The notes below the pieces were generated by a model, which did not search any database, was not told the origin of the DNA, and was given only the letters and a program-made list of their open reading frames with translations. 64,000 nucleotides of DNA from Streptomyces sp. JH14. Lineage in GTDB: Bacteria; Actinomycetota; Actinomycetes; Streptomycetales; Streptomycetaceae. The stretch's first letter is position 1. The number at the start of each line of letters is the position of its first letter. Location: assembly GCF_029428675.1 (NCBI RefSeq), contig NZ_JAJNEL010000001.1, positions 930,001-994,000 on the forward strand, read 5' to 3'. Below, piece after piece: positions 28,339 through 37,217 of this stretch. Position numbers and translations under genes: made by a program.

Positions 28339-29070
28339 TCAGCGTGCGAAAAGCGGCTCACCGGGCATGTTCGCGTCGGCCGGAAGCAGCGCCAGATCCA
28401 GGCCCCGCACCAGCCGGGCGCGCAGCACCTCGTCGGCGGCCAGCGACTGCGCGACGCGGTGGGCCGCCTCGGCCGGGACCGCGTCGGGCGCCAGGACCAG
28501 GGCGAGGGTGCCGCCGGACCGACCCGGCACGAGATGGGCGCGGACCACTGCGGGCTCGGCGGCGATCGCCTCCCGTACCGCGGAGGTGACCGCCGGGTCG
28601 TCCAGCGGGTCGGCGCTGGTACGGCCCTCGGCGAGGGCGAGCAGCGCGGAGCCGGTCAGCTCGAAGGCGACGGGGCCCGCCAGGTCGAGCACCACGGTGT
28701 CCGCCTTCTCGTGCGCGGCTGCCTGCAGCGCCTGGTGCAGGGGGACGGCGACGGGGCGGGCCTGCGGGTCCCAGCGGGCCAGGGACGCGGTCGAGGTGAA
28801 GGCGGGCAGGGCGCGGCGGTCGCCTGCCTGGAGGGTGGGCACGGCCATGTCGCTGGTCTTCTCCCGGCGCAGACCGCTCTCCTCGTCCTCCTCCACTTCC
28901 CCGAGGACGGCGACGACGGGGACCAGGAGCCGGGCCCCTCTGAGTGCTTCGAGCACTGGGCCGATGGCCGTACGGTCGTCGGCCCAGGCGGCGAGTGCCG
29001 CGGTCAATACGGGGTCGGCCGTGCCATCGTCGTCGGAGTAACCGGAGTCCGGAATGTTCTTCTGCGCCAC
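28339..29070 (-). CDS. SseB-family protein
   Basis: A 243-residue cytosolic protein with the actinobacterial SseB-like layout: an N-terminal domain (LEALRGARLLVPVVAVLGE, VPTLQAGDRRALPAFTSTAS) and a C-terminal domain rich in VVLDLAGPVAFELTG and DLALLPADANMPGEPLFAR. SseB proteins are poorly understood. I chose the GTG at 29070: TACGCT lies six bases upstream, suggesting a leaderless mRNA, and no ribosome site supports the longer frame. It is convergent with the DUF1844 gene. Confidence 0.8.
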   Translation of the reverse strand: MAQKNIPDSGYSDDDGTADPVLTAALAAWADDRTAIGPVLEALRGARLLVPVVAVLGEVEEDEESGLRREKTSDMAVPTLQAGDRRALPAFTSTASLARWDPQARPVAVPLHQALQAAAHEKADTVVLDLAGPVAFELTGSALLALAEGRTSADPLDDPAVTSAVREAIAAEPAVVRAHLVPGRSGGTLALVLAPDAVPAEAAHRVAQSLAADEVLRARLVRGLDLALLPADANMPGEPLFAR

Positions 29071-29189
29071 AGGGCGAGCGTAGTCGGTGCGGTTTCCGAC
29101 GAGGCCTTCAGGTGACCACGGCCCGCTGTCAGGTGCGTTTCGTGGCGTCCGGTTCCCCACCCCTGCCGATTTCGAAGACAAGTACGAAG

Positions 29190-30113
29190 ATGCGTACGTC
29201 CGCACTGTCCGCTTCCGTGACGACCGTGTTGGTGCTGGCCGGTTCCGTCGCGGGCAGCATGTATCTGGTGGGCCGGGTGTCGGATCCGGGGCCCGGCCCC
29301 GTCGCGTCCGTGTCGTCGGCGGCGGAGCCGGCTCCGGGCCCGCCCGCCCAGGCGGTGCCGAGCGAGGAGCCCGAGGTGGATCTGGATGCGGAGCTGGCCG
29401 CGGCGGTGTCGCCGCTCACCGGTGGGTCCAGGGATCTCACCGGTGGGTCCAGGGTGTCGGTCGCCGTGCTGGACGCCGTCGACGGGCCCGGTGCGGTGTA
29501 CGGGCACCGGACGTACGCCACCGCGAGCATCGTCAAGGTCGACATCCTCGCGGCGCTGCTGCTCCAGGCCCAGGACCACGGACGGGACCTCACCGCCTTC
29601 GAACGCAGCCGTGCCGTCACCATGATCGAGCACAGCGACAACGACGCCGCGACCGCACTGCTGCAGACGATCGGCGGGGCGGCCGGGCTCGACGCGGCGA
29701 ACAGGCGCTTCGGCCTGACCATGACGACCGCGGCGCCCCGGTGGGGACTGACGCAGACCACGGCGGCGGATCAGCTGGTGCTGCTGAGGACCGTGTTCGG
29801 CGCGGACTCGAAGCTGACCGGGGACTCCCGTTCGTATCTGCAGGGGCTGATGCGGAACGTCTCGGCCGGTCAGCACTGGGGGGTGTCCGCTGCGGGCAGC
29901 CGATGGGCGCTGAAGAACGGGTGGATGCCGCGCAGCGCCACCGGGCTGTGGGACATCAACAGCATCGGGCAGGTGACCGCCCACGGGCACACGTATCTGA
30001 TGGCGGTGCTCTCCACGGGTCAGCAGACGATGGCCACGGGGATCGCGCGTGTCGAGTCGGTCGCGAAGGCCGCCGTGGGGGTACTGGAGCGGGCGCGATG
30101 GAACGCGTCATGA
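29190..30113 (+). CDS. Membrane-anchored class-A beta-lactamase-like serine hydrolase
   Basis: A 307-residue exported protein. Residues 8-28 (SVTTVLVLAGSVAGSMYLVG) are a signal anchor, followed by a proline/alanine-rich linker. The catalytic domain has S-x-x-K as SIVK near 115 (TYATASIVKVDILAAL), SDN as HSDNDAATALL near 150, and KNG (in place of KTG) in WALKNGWMP near 245. It is probably a cell-wall peptidase or weak beta-lactamase. The glycine-serine linker contains an exact in-frame duplication of seven codons (LTGGSRD, LTGGSRV). The ATG at 29190 gives a proper signal; its ribosome site is weak. Confidence 0.85.
   Translation: MRTSALSASVTTVLVLAGSVAGSMYLVGRVSDPGPGPVASVSSAAEPAPGPPAQAVPSEEPEVDLDAELAAAVSPLTGGSRDLTGGSRVSVAVLDAVDGPGAVYGHRTYATASIVKVDILAALLLQAQDHGRDLTAFERSRAVTMIEHSDNDAATALLQTIGGAAGLDAANRRFGLTMTTAAPRWGLTQTTAADQLVLLRTVFGADSKLTGDSRSYLQGLMRNVSAGQHWGVSAAGSRWALKNGWMPRSATGLWDINSIGQVTAHGHTYLMAVLSTGQQTMATGIARVESVAKAAVGVLERARWNAS
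29415..29456 (+). repeat. In-frame 21-bp tandem duplication in the serine hydrolase gene
   Basis: The 19-base block CTCACCGGTGGGTCCAGGG occurs at 29415 and again at 29436, exactly 21 bp apart, adding seven residues to the linker before the catalytic domain without breaking the frame. Confidence 0.9.
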
Positions 30114-30192
30114 ACCGGCACACGGGGCGGTGGCCGGCCGGAGGGGTGGCCGGGAGCCGGGGCCGAGGTCGCCGGGACGGGCCCGGGTCGCT

Positions 30193-31398
30193 TCAGCGGC
30201 GCGCGGACGGGTTCCTGCTGCGCCACAGCAGCACGGCCAGCGCCAGCAGTACGGCGCCGAGGCCGCCCGCGGCCGGGGCGAGCCACCCTGCCGGGCCGTC
30301 GTCCTCGTGCCGCGCGGTGGGGCCCGGCCCGAAGTACCGCTTGCGGTAACCGGCCTTCACGGAGCCGGCTGCCTCGGCCGACTCCGCCCGCAGGCCGGCC
30401 GGCCGGAGCTTGCCGCCCGCGTCGATCGCTGCGGCCGGATCGACGATCCCGTACCCCCGCGAGTCGTCGCGGCCGCCCTCCGGGGAGCTGCGGGCGGTGT
30501 CCGTGAGGAGCTTCTTCACCTGGGCGGGCGACAGCCCCGGATGGGCGGCACGGACCAGCGCGACGGCCCCGGAGACGAATGCGGAGGCGGCCGATGTGCC
30601 CCACTCGATGTAGTAGTGGCGGTCGGGGGCGGGGACGACTATGTCGACGCCGGGGGCGCTGACGGTGGCGTACCAGTGGCGGGTGGAGAACGCCGCGTGG
30701 GTGCCGTAGCGGTCGACGGCGGCGACCGCTATCACGCCCGGGTAGGCGGCGGGGTACGAGATGTGGTCGCCCTTCTCGCCCCCGTTGCCCGCCGATGCGA
30801 CGACGACGGCGCCCTTCCTCAGCGCGTACTGGATGGCGGCGTCCTCACCGCCCTCCGGGTGCGCGGACGCGCTGTCGTCGCCGAGGGAGAGGTTGATGAC
30901 GTCCGCTCCGTGGTCGGCGGCCCAGCGGATGCCGTCGGCCAGGGCCGTGCCTCGGGACTCGCGGGCCTTGGCACGGGACGGGTCGGAGGCTTCGAGGATC
31001 ACCCGGACCGGGAGGATCTTCGCCTCGGGGGCGATACCGAGCACACCGTCGGCGCGGCCGACGCCGTGACCGCGGCCGGCGATGATCCCTGCCATCGCGG
31101 TGCCGTGCCGGGCCCAGGCCCGGTCACCGGGCTCGGCGCCGAAGCCGATCAGGTCCTTGCCCGGCAGCACCTGGCCCGCGAGGTCGGGGAGGCTGTCGTC
31201 GACCCCGGTGTCGACGACGGCGACGGTGATGCCCTTGCCCTTGGTGGTCTGCCAGGCCCGGTCGGTGTGGAGCGCCTGCAGTCCCCACTGCTGCGGCCGG
31301 ATGGTGTCCGCATGGGCGGGGACGGCCGGGACCAGGGTGAACGCCGTGGCGGCGCAGAGCGCGCCGAGGGCACGACGACGGCGTCGGGGGCTGCTCAT
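30193..31398 (-). CDS. mycP: Type VII secretion-associated subtilisin-like protease (mycosin)
   Basis: A 401-residue membrane-anchored serine protease. An N-terminal signal (RRRRRALGALCAATAFTLVP to AHA), a subtilisin domain and a C-terminal membrane helix (WLAPAAGGLGAVLLALAVLL) match the MycP plan. The triad is Asp in VAVVDTGVDDSLPDL near 60, His in RHGTAMAGIIAGRG near 98, and Ser in YIEWGTSAASAFVSGAVALV near 275. It would cleave proteins at the outer membrane face. It overlaps the gene upstream (31395) by four bases (ATGA). No EccB-EccE or WXG100 genes are in the window, so this is a detached mycosin. Confidence 0.92.
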   Translation of the reverse strand: MSSPRRRRRALGALCAATAFTLVPAVPAHADTIRPQQWGLQALHTDRAWQTTKGKGITVAVVDTGVDDSLPDLAGQVLPGKDLIGFGAEPGDRAWARHGTAMAGIIAGRGHGVGRADGVLGIAPEAKILPVRVILEASDPSRAKARESRGTALADGIRWAADHGADVINLSLGDDSASAHPEGGEDAAIQYALRKGAVVVASAGNGGEKGDHISYPAAYPGVIAVAAVDRYGTHAAFSTRHWYATVSAPGVDIVVPAPDRHYYIEWGTSAASAFVSGAVALVRAAHPGLSPAQVKKLLTDTARSSPEGGRDDSRGYGIVDPAAAIDAGGKLRPAGLRAESAEAAGSVKAGYRKRYFGPGPTARHEDDGPAGWLAPAAGGLGAVLLALAVLLWRSRNPSARR

Positions 31399-32636
31399 TG
31401 CGGATTCTCCGAGAGGTCGGTGACGGTCCGGCGCAGCCCGCGCTCGATCCGGTCGGCGATGCCCTTGGCCTCATGGCCGAGGCCGGCCTGCGCGGCGGCC
31501 GTGGTCGCGTCCGCGGCCAGCGCCTTCTCGGCCGGCTGCGGGTCGGTCACCGCACGCCCGTCCGCGAACCCGGAGACGGCGAACACCACGACCGGCACCT
31601 CGGTCAGCACATGGACGGTCCAGCTGGCGCGCTGCCGGTCGCCGAACCCCGCGGCAACGCTGTCCTCGACGGCATAGGTACGGGGCATCAGGTCGGTGCG
31701 CGCGTCGAGATGCTGGTCGGAGAATCTGGTGCTCAGCGCTCTCATGGCCTCGGTGTCACCCTCGGTGAAGATCATTCCGACCGTGGTGACGCTGCTGAAG
31801 GTGGCATCCCTGTACGTGGCGCGCAGCAGCCGCTCGCAGCCGACCGGGCGGAGCGTCTTGAGCAGCAGCGGGTCGAGGGCCGACGTGCAGCCGCCGTCCG
31901 GGGCGACGGCGATCCGGGTCCAGACCCGGTCCGCGCCGCCGGGCCCCGCGCCGTCCCCCTTGAGGGTGCGGGGGAACAGCGTGTCCACGGGGACGTTGTG
32001 CCAGGCGGTGCGGGCCGTGGCGTAGGAGTTGCGCGCGTCGCCGTCGGCTGAGGAGTCGCTGGTGAGCCAGCTCCCGGTGACCGCTCCGCCGATCAGTCCG
32101 AGCCCGAGCACGACGCAGGCCGCCGCGGCCGCGGCCCGTGCGGGGTGGCGGGTGCGGACGGGGCGCAGCCGGGTGGTGGTCTCGGCGGGCGTCTCGGGCC
32201 GGGGGTACGGATGGGGGTGGACCTGCGGGACGTGGCCACCGGGGTACGGCGGGGTCGCGCCGGGCCGCGGGGTGAGGTCCACCGCACCGACGGGCCGGCG
32301 CCGGGTCGCCGTGGGCGGCGGCGTCCCGGGGCGGGGCGGGGTGGTGGGGGCCGATGGCACGACACGGAGCCTGGTGGTCGTCTCCACCGGGTCCGGTCCG
32401 GGCTCCTGCGAAGGCGTCGTGACCGGCCTCGGCCCCTGCGTGTGCGGGAAGGCGGGGGCTGCGGCAGGGGACGCCGGTACGAGGGCGGCGGGCGCGGTGC
32501 GCTCGGCTGCGGGGGTGGCCGGAGCCGACTCGTGGCCGGCGCGTGACGTCTGCTGCGGTTCGTCCGGCGGGGCAGCCGGACGTGGTGGCGTCGTCGGTCG
32601 GGGCGGGACGGCAGCGCGCTGCGCCTCGGTACTCAT
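31395..32636 (-). CDS. Proline-rich single-pass membrane protein, mycosin operon partner
   Basis: A 413-residue protein of unknown family. Residues 1-165 are a disordered, proline-, threonine- and arginine-rich cytosolic region with repeated ETTTRLRPVR / ETTTRLRVVP motifs. Residues about 175-195 (AAAAACVVLGLGLIGGAVTG) form one membrane helix. The outer domain (about 200-410) has one pair of cysteines (GGCTSALDPL and RPVGCERLL) that could form a disulphide, and ends near ENPQ. Its stop overlaps the mycosin start, so the two are translationally coupled and probably act together at the cell surface. ATG at 32636. Confidence 0.8.
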   Translation of the reverse strand: MSTEAQRAAVPPRPTTPPRPAAPPDEPQQTSRAGHESAPATPAAERTAPAALVPASPAAAPAFPHTQGPRPVTTPSQEPGPDPVETTTRLRVVPSAPTTPPRPGTPPPTATRRRPVGAVDLTPRPGATPPYPGGHVPQVHPHPYPRPETPAETTTRLRPVRTRHPARAAAAAACVVLGLGLIGGAVTGSWLTSDSSADGDARNSYATARTAWHNVPVDTLFPRTLKGDGAGPGGADRVWTRIAVAPDGGCTSALDPLLLKTLRPVGCERLLRATYRDATFSSVTTVGMIFTEGDTEAMRALSTRFSDQHLDARTDLMPRTYAVEDSVAAGFGDRQRASWTVHVLTEVPVVVFAVSGFADGRAVTDPQPAEKALAADATTAAAQAGLGHEAKGIADRIERGLRRTVTDLSENPQ

Positions 32637-32819
32637 CCGCCCCCCTGGTCCACGTTCCGTACCGCCCACGGATCACCCTCGCAGGCAGGCCCGTTGGTCA
32701 CCGCATGCCGTAACTCTACGGGTTCCGGCGGGCCCGGTGGGAGTCGGGCGCCGCACCCCGGGGGATCTGCCCCGATCGTCCCCCTACCCAGTGGTAGAGG
32801 TGTCTGGCAAGCTGCGGCC

Positions 32820-34022
32820 ATGACTGCGCGTGCCGCTGACCGGACCCGGTACGACCGGGCCACCGCCCATCTCGACGCCCCGATCGCCGTGGTCGATCTG
32901 GATGCCTTCGATGCGAACGCCGATGACCTCGTCCGCAGGGCGGCGGGGAAACCGGTCCGGGTCGCGAGCAAGTCGGTGCGCTGCCGGGCGCTGCTGGAGC
33001 GGGTGCTCGCACGGCCGGGGTTCGCCGGGCTCATGTCCTTCACGCTGGCCGAGTCGCTGTGGCTGGCCCGGGCCGGTTTCGACGACGTACTGCTGGCCTA
33101 TCCGTCGGCCGACCGGTCCGCCTTCGCCGAGCTGGCCGGTGACCCGAAGCTGGCCGCCGCGGTGACGGTGATGGTGGACGACCACGCGCAGCTGGAGCTG
33201 ATCGACGCGGCGCGGGCCGGCGGCCGGGAGGAGATCCGGGTCTGTCTGGAACTGGACACCTCTCTGCAGCTGCTCGGCGGCCGGGTCAGGATCGGCGCGC
33301 TGCGTTCGCCGCTGCGCTCCCCCGCGCAGCTCGCGGAGCTGGCCCGCTCGGTGGTGCGCAGGCCGGGTTTCCGGCTGGTCGGCCTGATGGCGTACGAGGG
33401 GCATATCGCCGGGGTCGGGGATGCGGTCGCGGGGCGGCCGCTGCGTTCCCGGGCGATCCGGCTGATGCAGGCCGCGGGCCGCAAGGAGCTGGCCGCCCGG
33501 CGCGCCGAGGTGGTCCGGGCGGTGCGGGCGGTGGCACCGGACCTGGAGTTCGTGAACGGCGGTGGCACCGGCAGCGTGCAGCACACGGCGGCGGAGGCGG
33601 CGGTGACCGAGATCGCGGCCGGGTCGGGGCTCTACGTACCGCGGCTGTTCGACAACTACACGTCGTTCACGGCCCGCCCGGCGGCGCTGTTCGCACAGCC
33701 CGTGGTGCGGCGGCCCGGTGTCGGGGTGGTGACGGTGCTCGGCGGCGGCTACCCGGCGTCCGGGGCCGCGGGCGCGGACCGGCTGCCCGGTCCCTATCTC
33801 CCGGAGGGGCTGCGCTACGACCCGCAGGAAGGTCCCGGCGAGGTGCAGACGCCGCTGCTCGGCGCCCCGGCCGACGATCTGCTGATCGGTGACAAGGTGT
33901 GGTTCCGGCACGCGAAGGCCGGGGAGCTGTGCGAGCGTTTCGCCGAGCTCCAGCTGATCGAGGGCGACCGGGTGACGGCGACCGTGCCGACGTACCGGGG
34001 CGAGGGACAGACGTTCCTCTGA
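32820..34022 (+). CDS. PLP-dependent alanine-racemase-fold enzyme (D-threonine aldolase / amino-acid deaminase type)
   Basis: A 400-residue enzyme with the PLP TIM barrel of alanine racemase-like proteins: PIAVVDLDAFDANADDLV at the start, then the lysine region GKPVRVASKSVRCRALLE near 45 that binds PLP. GLMAYEGHIAGVGD near 185 and FVNGGGTGSVQ near 245 form the phosphate site. The C-terminal beta domain has GDKVWFRHAKAGELCERF near 360, where a histidine is a likely metal ligand as in D-threonine aldolases. It starts at ATG 32820. The substrate is a hydroxy- or D-amino acid by family, not proven here. Convergent with the DUF2510 gene, 18 bp apart. Confidence 0.88.
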   Translation: MTARAADRTRYDRATAHLDAPIAVVDLDAFDANADDLVRRAAGKPVRVASKSVRCRALLERVLARPGFAGLMSFTLAESLWLARAGFDDVLLAYPSADRSAFAELAGDPKLAAAVTVMVDDHAQLELIDAARAGGREEIRVCLELDTSLQLLGGRVRIGALRSPLRSPAQLAELARSVVRRPGFRLVGLMAYEGHIAGVGDAVAGRPLRSRAIRLMQAAGRKELAARRAEVVRAVRAVAPDLEFVNGGGTGSVQHTAAEAAVTEIAAGSGLYVPRLFDNYTSFTARPAALFAQPVVRRPGVGVVTVLGGGYPASGAAGADRLPGPYLPEGLRYDPQEGPGEVQTPLLGAPADDLLIGDKVWFRHAKAGELCERFAELQLIEGDRVTATVPTYRGEGQTFL

Positions 34023-34040
34023 CGTCCTTCCCGACCGGTG

Positions 34041-34952
34041 TCAGGGGGCCACGGAGCTGCCGACGCCGCCGCTCGTCGCGCTGTCGTCGATCGGCCGGAT
34101 GGCCCGGGTGAGGGTGTCCATGAGGGCGAGCGGCGGACCGTCCGGTGCCGCGTCGAAGGCGTAGCGCACGATGACCGGCGACTCGCTGCCGACCGTCGAC
34201 GGGAAGACGAGCGACTGCACATAGCCGCCGGGGCCCTTGGCCGTGTGGACCCGCCAGCGCACCTCGTAGCCCGTGCGGCCGGCCACGCTGACCGATGCGG
34301 ATCTCAGCTGCTCGTGGGACGTGATGCCGCCGTGGATCCGGACGCCGACGATGTTCTCCTCGTACGCGCTGTCGGCCGCGTCGGCGATGTCCCGCTCGGC
34401 CAGGGCCTCGGGGGACGTCGTGTCCGTCTCGTTCGCGGTCCGGGTGGTCACCGTGCCGTGGTAGCAGAAGGCCGAGGACGCGCCGGGGCAGGTGTAGGAG
34501 CCGACCGTGCGCATGGCGAGCGCCTTCTCCACGGTGCTCTCCGGCTTCTCCCAGCCGTCCGGGATCGGCAGGGTGATGCCGTTGAGCTGGTCGACGAGCA
34601 GCTTCGGGTCCGGCGCCGGCCCTTCCCCGCCGGTCGTGGCGGTGGCGCTGGAGGTCGGAGCGGAACCCGTCGGCCCGGACGCCTTGGGCTCCGTACCGCT
34701 GTCGCCCCTGCCCAGCAGGACGGCTCCGGTGACCGCCGCGCCGACGACGACCAGGGCGGCCAGCACGATCGCCGCGGTCCGGGCACCGCCCCCGCCACCG
34801 CTGCCTCCGCTCGCGTACGGGAGTGGGACCGGCTGCTGCGGTGCCGGGGTGTTCGGGCGGGTGTGCGCGGTCCACGCCGAGCCGTCCCACCACCGGTCGG
34901 TGCCCGGGGCGGAGGTGTCCGGATACCAGCCGGGCGGTGTCGCGTTGCTCAT
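34041..34952 (-). CDS. DUF2510 membrane protein
   Basis: A 303-residue protein. The N-terminal DUF2510 motif (PPGWYPDTSAPGTDRWWDGS, then AWTAHTRP) is a short tryptophan-rich module common in actinobacterial membrane proteins. A glycine-rich hinge is followed by one membrane helix (AAIVLAALVVVGAAVTGAVL) near 60-80 and an outer domain of about 200 residues with one cysteine pair (YTCPGASSAFCYHG). It resembles exported proteins of unknown function and may be a sensor or cell-wall factor. ATG at 34952. Confidence 0.82.
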   Translation of the reverse strand: MSNATPPGWYPDTSAPGTDRWWDGSAWTAHTRPNTPAPQQPVPLPYASGGSGGGGGARTAAIVLAALVVVGAAVTGAVLLGRGDSGTEPKASGPTGSAPTSSATATTGGEGPAPDPKLLVDQLNGITLPIPDGWEKPESTVEKALAMRTVGSYTCPGASSAFCYHGTVTTRTANETDTTSPEALAERDIADAADSAYEENIVGVRIHGGITSHEQLRSASVSVAGRTGYEVRWRVHTAKGPGGYVQSLVFPSTVGSESPVIVRYAFDAAPDGPPLALMDTLTRAIRPIDDSATSGGVGSSVAP

Positions 34953-35012
34953 CCCTCCACTCTAGGGTTCGCCGCCGACCCCGGTCCGGGGGAGGGCTGT
35001 TGGGGGCGGGCG

Positions 35013-35040
35013 GTCGCGGGACCCCGGGCGGTCCCGCGAC
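35013..35040 (-). terminator. Terminator of the glnA4-type operon
   Basis: GTCGCGGGACC (35013-35023) pairs perfectly with GGTCCCGCGAC (35030-35040) over a 6-base loop, nine bases after the SDR stop on the minus strand. Confidence 0.85.
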
Positions 35041-35049
35041 AGGACCTGA

Positions 35050-35838
35050 TCAGACGGGCGTGACGTACGCGCCGGAAATGCCGCCGTCCACAACGAAGTC
35101 GGAGGCGTTGACGAACGAGGAGTCGTCGCTCGCGAGGAAGGCGACCGCCGCCGCGATCTCGGTCGCCTCGGCGAACCGGCCAACCGGGATGTGCACGAGC
35201 CGGCGCGCCGCTCGCTCCGGGTCCTTGGCGAACAGCTCCTGGAGCAGTGGGGTGTTGACCGGCCCGGGGCAGAGCGCGTTGACCCGGATGCCTTCGCGGG
35301 CGAACTGGACACCGAGCTCGCGGGACATGGCGAGCACGCCGCCCTTGGAAGCGGTGTACGAGATCTGGCTGGTGGCCGCCCCCATGATCGCCACGAACGA
35401 CGCGGTGTTGATGATCGAGCCGCGGCCCTGGCGGCGCATGTAGGGAAGGGCCGCCTTGCAGCAGAGGTAGACGGAGGTGAGGTTGACGTCCTGGACGCGC
35501 TTCCATGCCTCCAGTCCGGTGGTCAGGATGGAGTCGTCGTCGGGCGGCGAGATGCCCGCGTTGTTGAAGGCGATGTCGACGGATCCGTAGGTGTCGTGGG
35601 CGGCCTTGAAGAGCGCCTCGACCTGTTCGGGGTCGGTGACATCGGTCCGTACGAAAAGTCCGCCCACCTCGTCGGCCGCGGCCTTGCCCGCGGTCTCGTC
35701 GATGTCCGCGCAGACGATGTGGGCACCCTCGGACGCCAGGCGGCGCGCGGTGGCGAGGCCGATGCCGCTGCCGGCACCGGTGATGACGGCGGTGCGGCCG
35801 ACCAGGCGGCGGCAGATGTTCTCGGTGTCGGTCGTCAT
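35050..35838 (-). CDS. SDR-family oxidoreductase (3-oxoacyl-reductase-like)
   Basis: A 262-residue classical SDR. The cofactor motif is VITGAGSGIGLATARRLA near residue 15, NNAG is in IAFNNAGISPP near 90, the active-site serine is in IINTASFVAIMG near 142, and the catalytic YTASK lies near 160. An aspartate after strand 2 (VCADIDETAG) favours NAD. It is the last gene of the three-gene unit glnA4-like, aldehyde dehydrogenase, SDR, six bases after the dehydrogenase stop. In that context it probably oxidises an alcohol or aldehyde group of a gamma-glutamylated amine product; this is inference. Confidence 0.9.
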   Translation of the reverse strand: MTTDTENICRRLVGRTAVITGAGSGIGLATARRLASEGAHIVCADIDETAGKAAADEVGGLFVRTDVTDPEQVEALFKAAHDTYGSVDIAFNNAGISPPDDDSILTTGLEAWKRVQDVNLTSVYLCCKAALPYMRRQGRGSIINTASFVAIMGAATSQISYTASKGGVLAMSRELGVQFAREGIRVNALCPGPVNTPLLQELFAKDPERAARRLVHIPVGRFAEATEIAAAVAFLASDDSSFVNASDFVVDGGISGAYVTPV

Positions 35839-35844
35839 ACTGGT

Positions 35845-37209
35845 TCAGGCCTCCGTGCTGAGGAAGACGTTCTTGGTTTCGGTGAAGGCGGCCAGGGCGT
35901 CGGGGCCCAGTTCCCGGCCGAGACCGGACTGCTTGTAGCCGCCGAACGGGGTCCAGTAGCGGACGCTGGAGTGCGAGTTGACGGACAGGTTCCCGGCCTG
36001 GACCGCCTGGGAGACGCGCAGCGCGCGGCCGACGTCACGGGTCCAGATGGAGCCGGCGAGACCGTACTCGGTCGCGTTCGCGAGCCGGACGGCGTCGGCT
36101 TCGTCCTCGAACGGCAGGACAACGGCGACCGGCCCGAAGACCTCTTCGGTGGCCACGGGCGAGTCGGGGCGGACATCGGTCAGCACGGTGGGCGGGAACC
36201 AGAAGCCGGGGCCCTCGGGTGCTGCGCCCCGGATCGCGGTCGCGCCCTCGGGGACGTACGACCGCACACGGTCCAGCTGGGCCCGGGAGATCAGCGGCCC
36301 CATCCCGGTCTTCTCATCGGCCGGATCGCCGACGACGACCGAGGCGACGGCCGGGGCGAGGAGATCGAGGAAGCGGTCGTAGGCGGCGCGCTGGACGAGG
36401 ATGCGGGTGCGGGCGCAGCAGTCCTGGCCCGCGTTGTCGAGGAACGCCATGGGGGCGGCGGCCGCGGCCGCCTCGATGTCGGCGTCGGCGAAGACGATGT
36501 TGGGGCTCTTGCCGCCGAGTTCGAGGGTGAGCCGCTTCACACGCTCGGCGCACCTGGCCATGATCTGCTTGCCGACCCGGGTGGAGCCGGTGAAGACGAT
36601 CTTGGCGACACCGGGGTGTTCGACGAGGGCGTTGCCCGTTTCGGCACCGGCTCCGGGCAGCACCTGGAAGAGATGCTCGGGCAGCCCTGCTTCCAGGGCG
36701 AGTTGGGCGAGTCGCAGTGCGGTGAGCGGGGTGGTCTCGGCGGGCTTGAGGAGGACGGCGTTGCCTGCCGCGAGGGCGGGGGCGACGCCCCAGGCGGCGA
36801 TCGGCATCGGGAAGTTCCACGGGGCGATCACGCCGACGACGCCGAGGGGTTCGAGCAGGGTGAGGTCGATGCCGCCCGGGACCGGGATCTGCCGGCCGCT
36901 GAGCCGCTCGACTCCCCCGGCGGCGAATTCGAGCAGATCGCGGACGTTGCCGGCTTCCCAGCGGGCGTTGCCGAGCGTGTGGCCCGCCTCGCGGACCTCC
37001 AGCCGGGCCAGCTCCTCGCGGTGTTCGTCGACGGCCGCGGCGAAGCGGCGCAGCAGGCGGGCGCGGTCGGCGGGGGCCATCGCCGCCCAGGTGCGCTGGG
37101 CGGCCGCGGCGCGGCGCACGGCGGTGTCGGCCTCGGCCGCGGTGGTGGCGGGGACGATCGCGACGACTTCTTCGGTCGCCGGGTTGAGTACCTGATGCTC
37201 GGTGATCAC
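35845..37209 (-). CDS. NAD(P)-dependent aldehyde dehydrogenase
   Basis: A 454-residue aldehyde dehydrogenase. The cofactor-binding Asn is in GVIAPWNFPMPIAAWG near 140, the catalytic Glu in LTLELGGKSPN near 240, and the catalytic Cys in NAGQDCCARTRILV near 275; EVFGPVAVVLPFEDEADA near 370 and the C-terminal PFGGYKQSGLGRELG are intact. I chose GTG 37209, six bases after GTGAGG; a GTG at 37221 overlapping the upstream stop is also possible. Between the GlnA4-like enzyme and an SDR, it probably oxidises a gamma-glutamyl amino aldehyde, as PuuC does in polyamine breakdown. Confidence 0.92.
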   Translation of the reverse strand: MITEHQVLNPATEEVVAIVPATTAAEADTAVRRAAAAQRTWAAMAPADRARLLRRFAAAVDEHREELARLEVREAGHTLGNARWEAGNVRDLLEFAAGGVERLSGRQIPVPGGIDLTLLEPLGVVGVIAPWNFPMPIAAWGVAPALAAGNAVLLKPAETTPLTALRLAQLALEAGLPEHLFQVLPGAGAETGNALVEHPGVAKIVFTGSTRVGKQIMARCAERVKRLTLELGGKSPNIVFADADIEAAAAAAPMAFLDNAGQDCCARTRILVQRAAYDRFLDLLAPAVASVVVGDPADEKTGMGPLISRAQLDRVRSYVPEGATAIRGAAPEGPGFWFPPTVLTDVRPDSPVATEEVFGPVAVVLPFEDEADAVRLANATEYGLAGSIWTRDVGRALRVSQAVQAGNLSVNSHSSVRYWTPFGGYKQSGLGRELGPDALAAFTETKNVFLSTEA

Positions 37210-37217
37210 GGAGTGCC

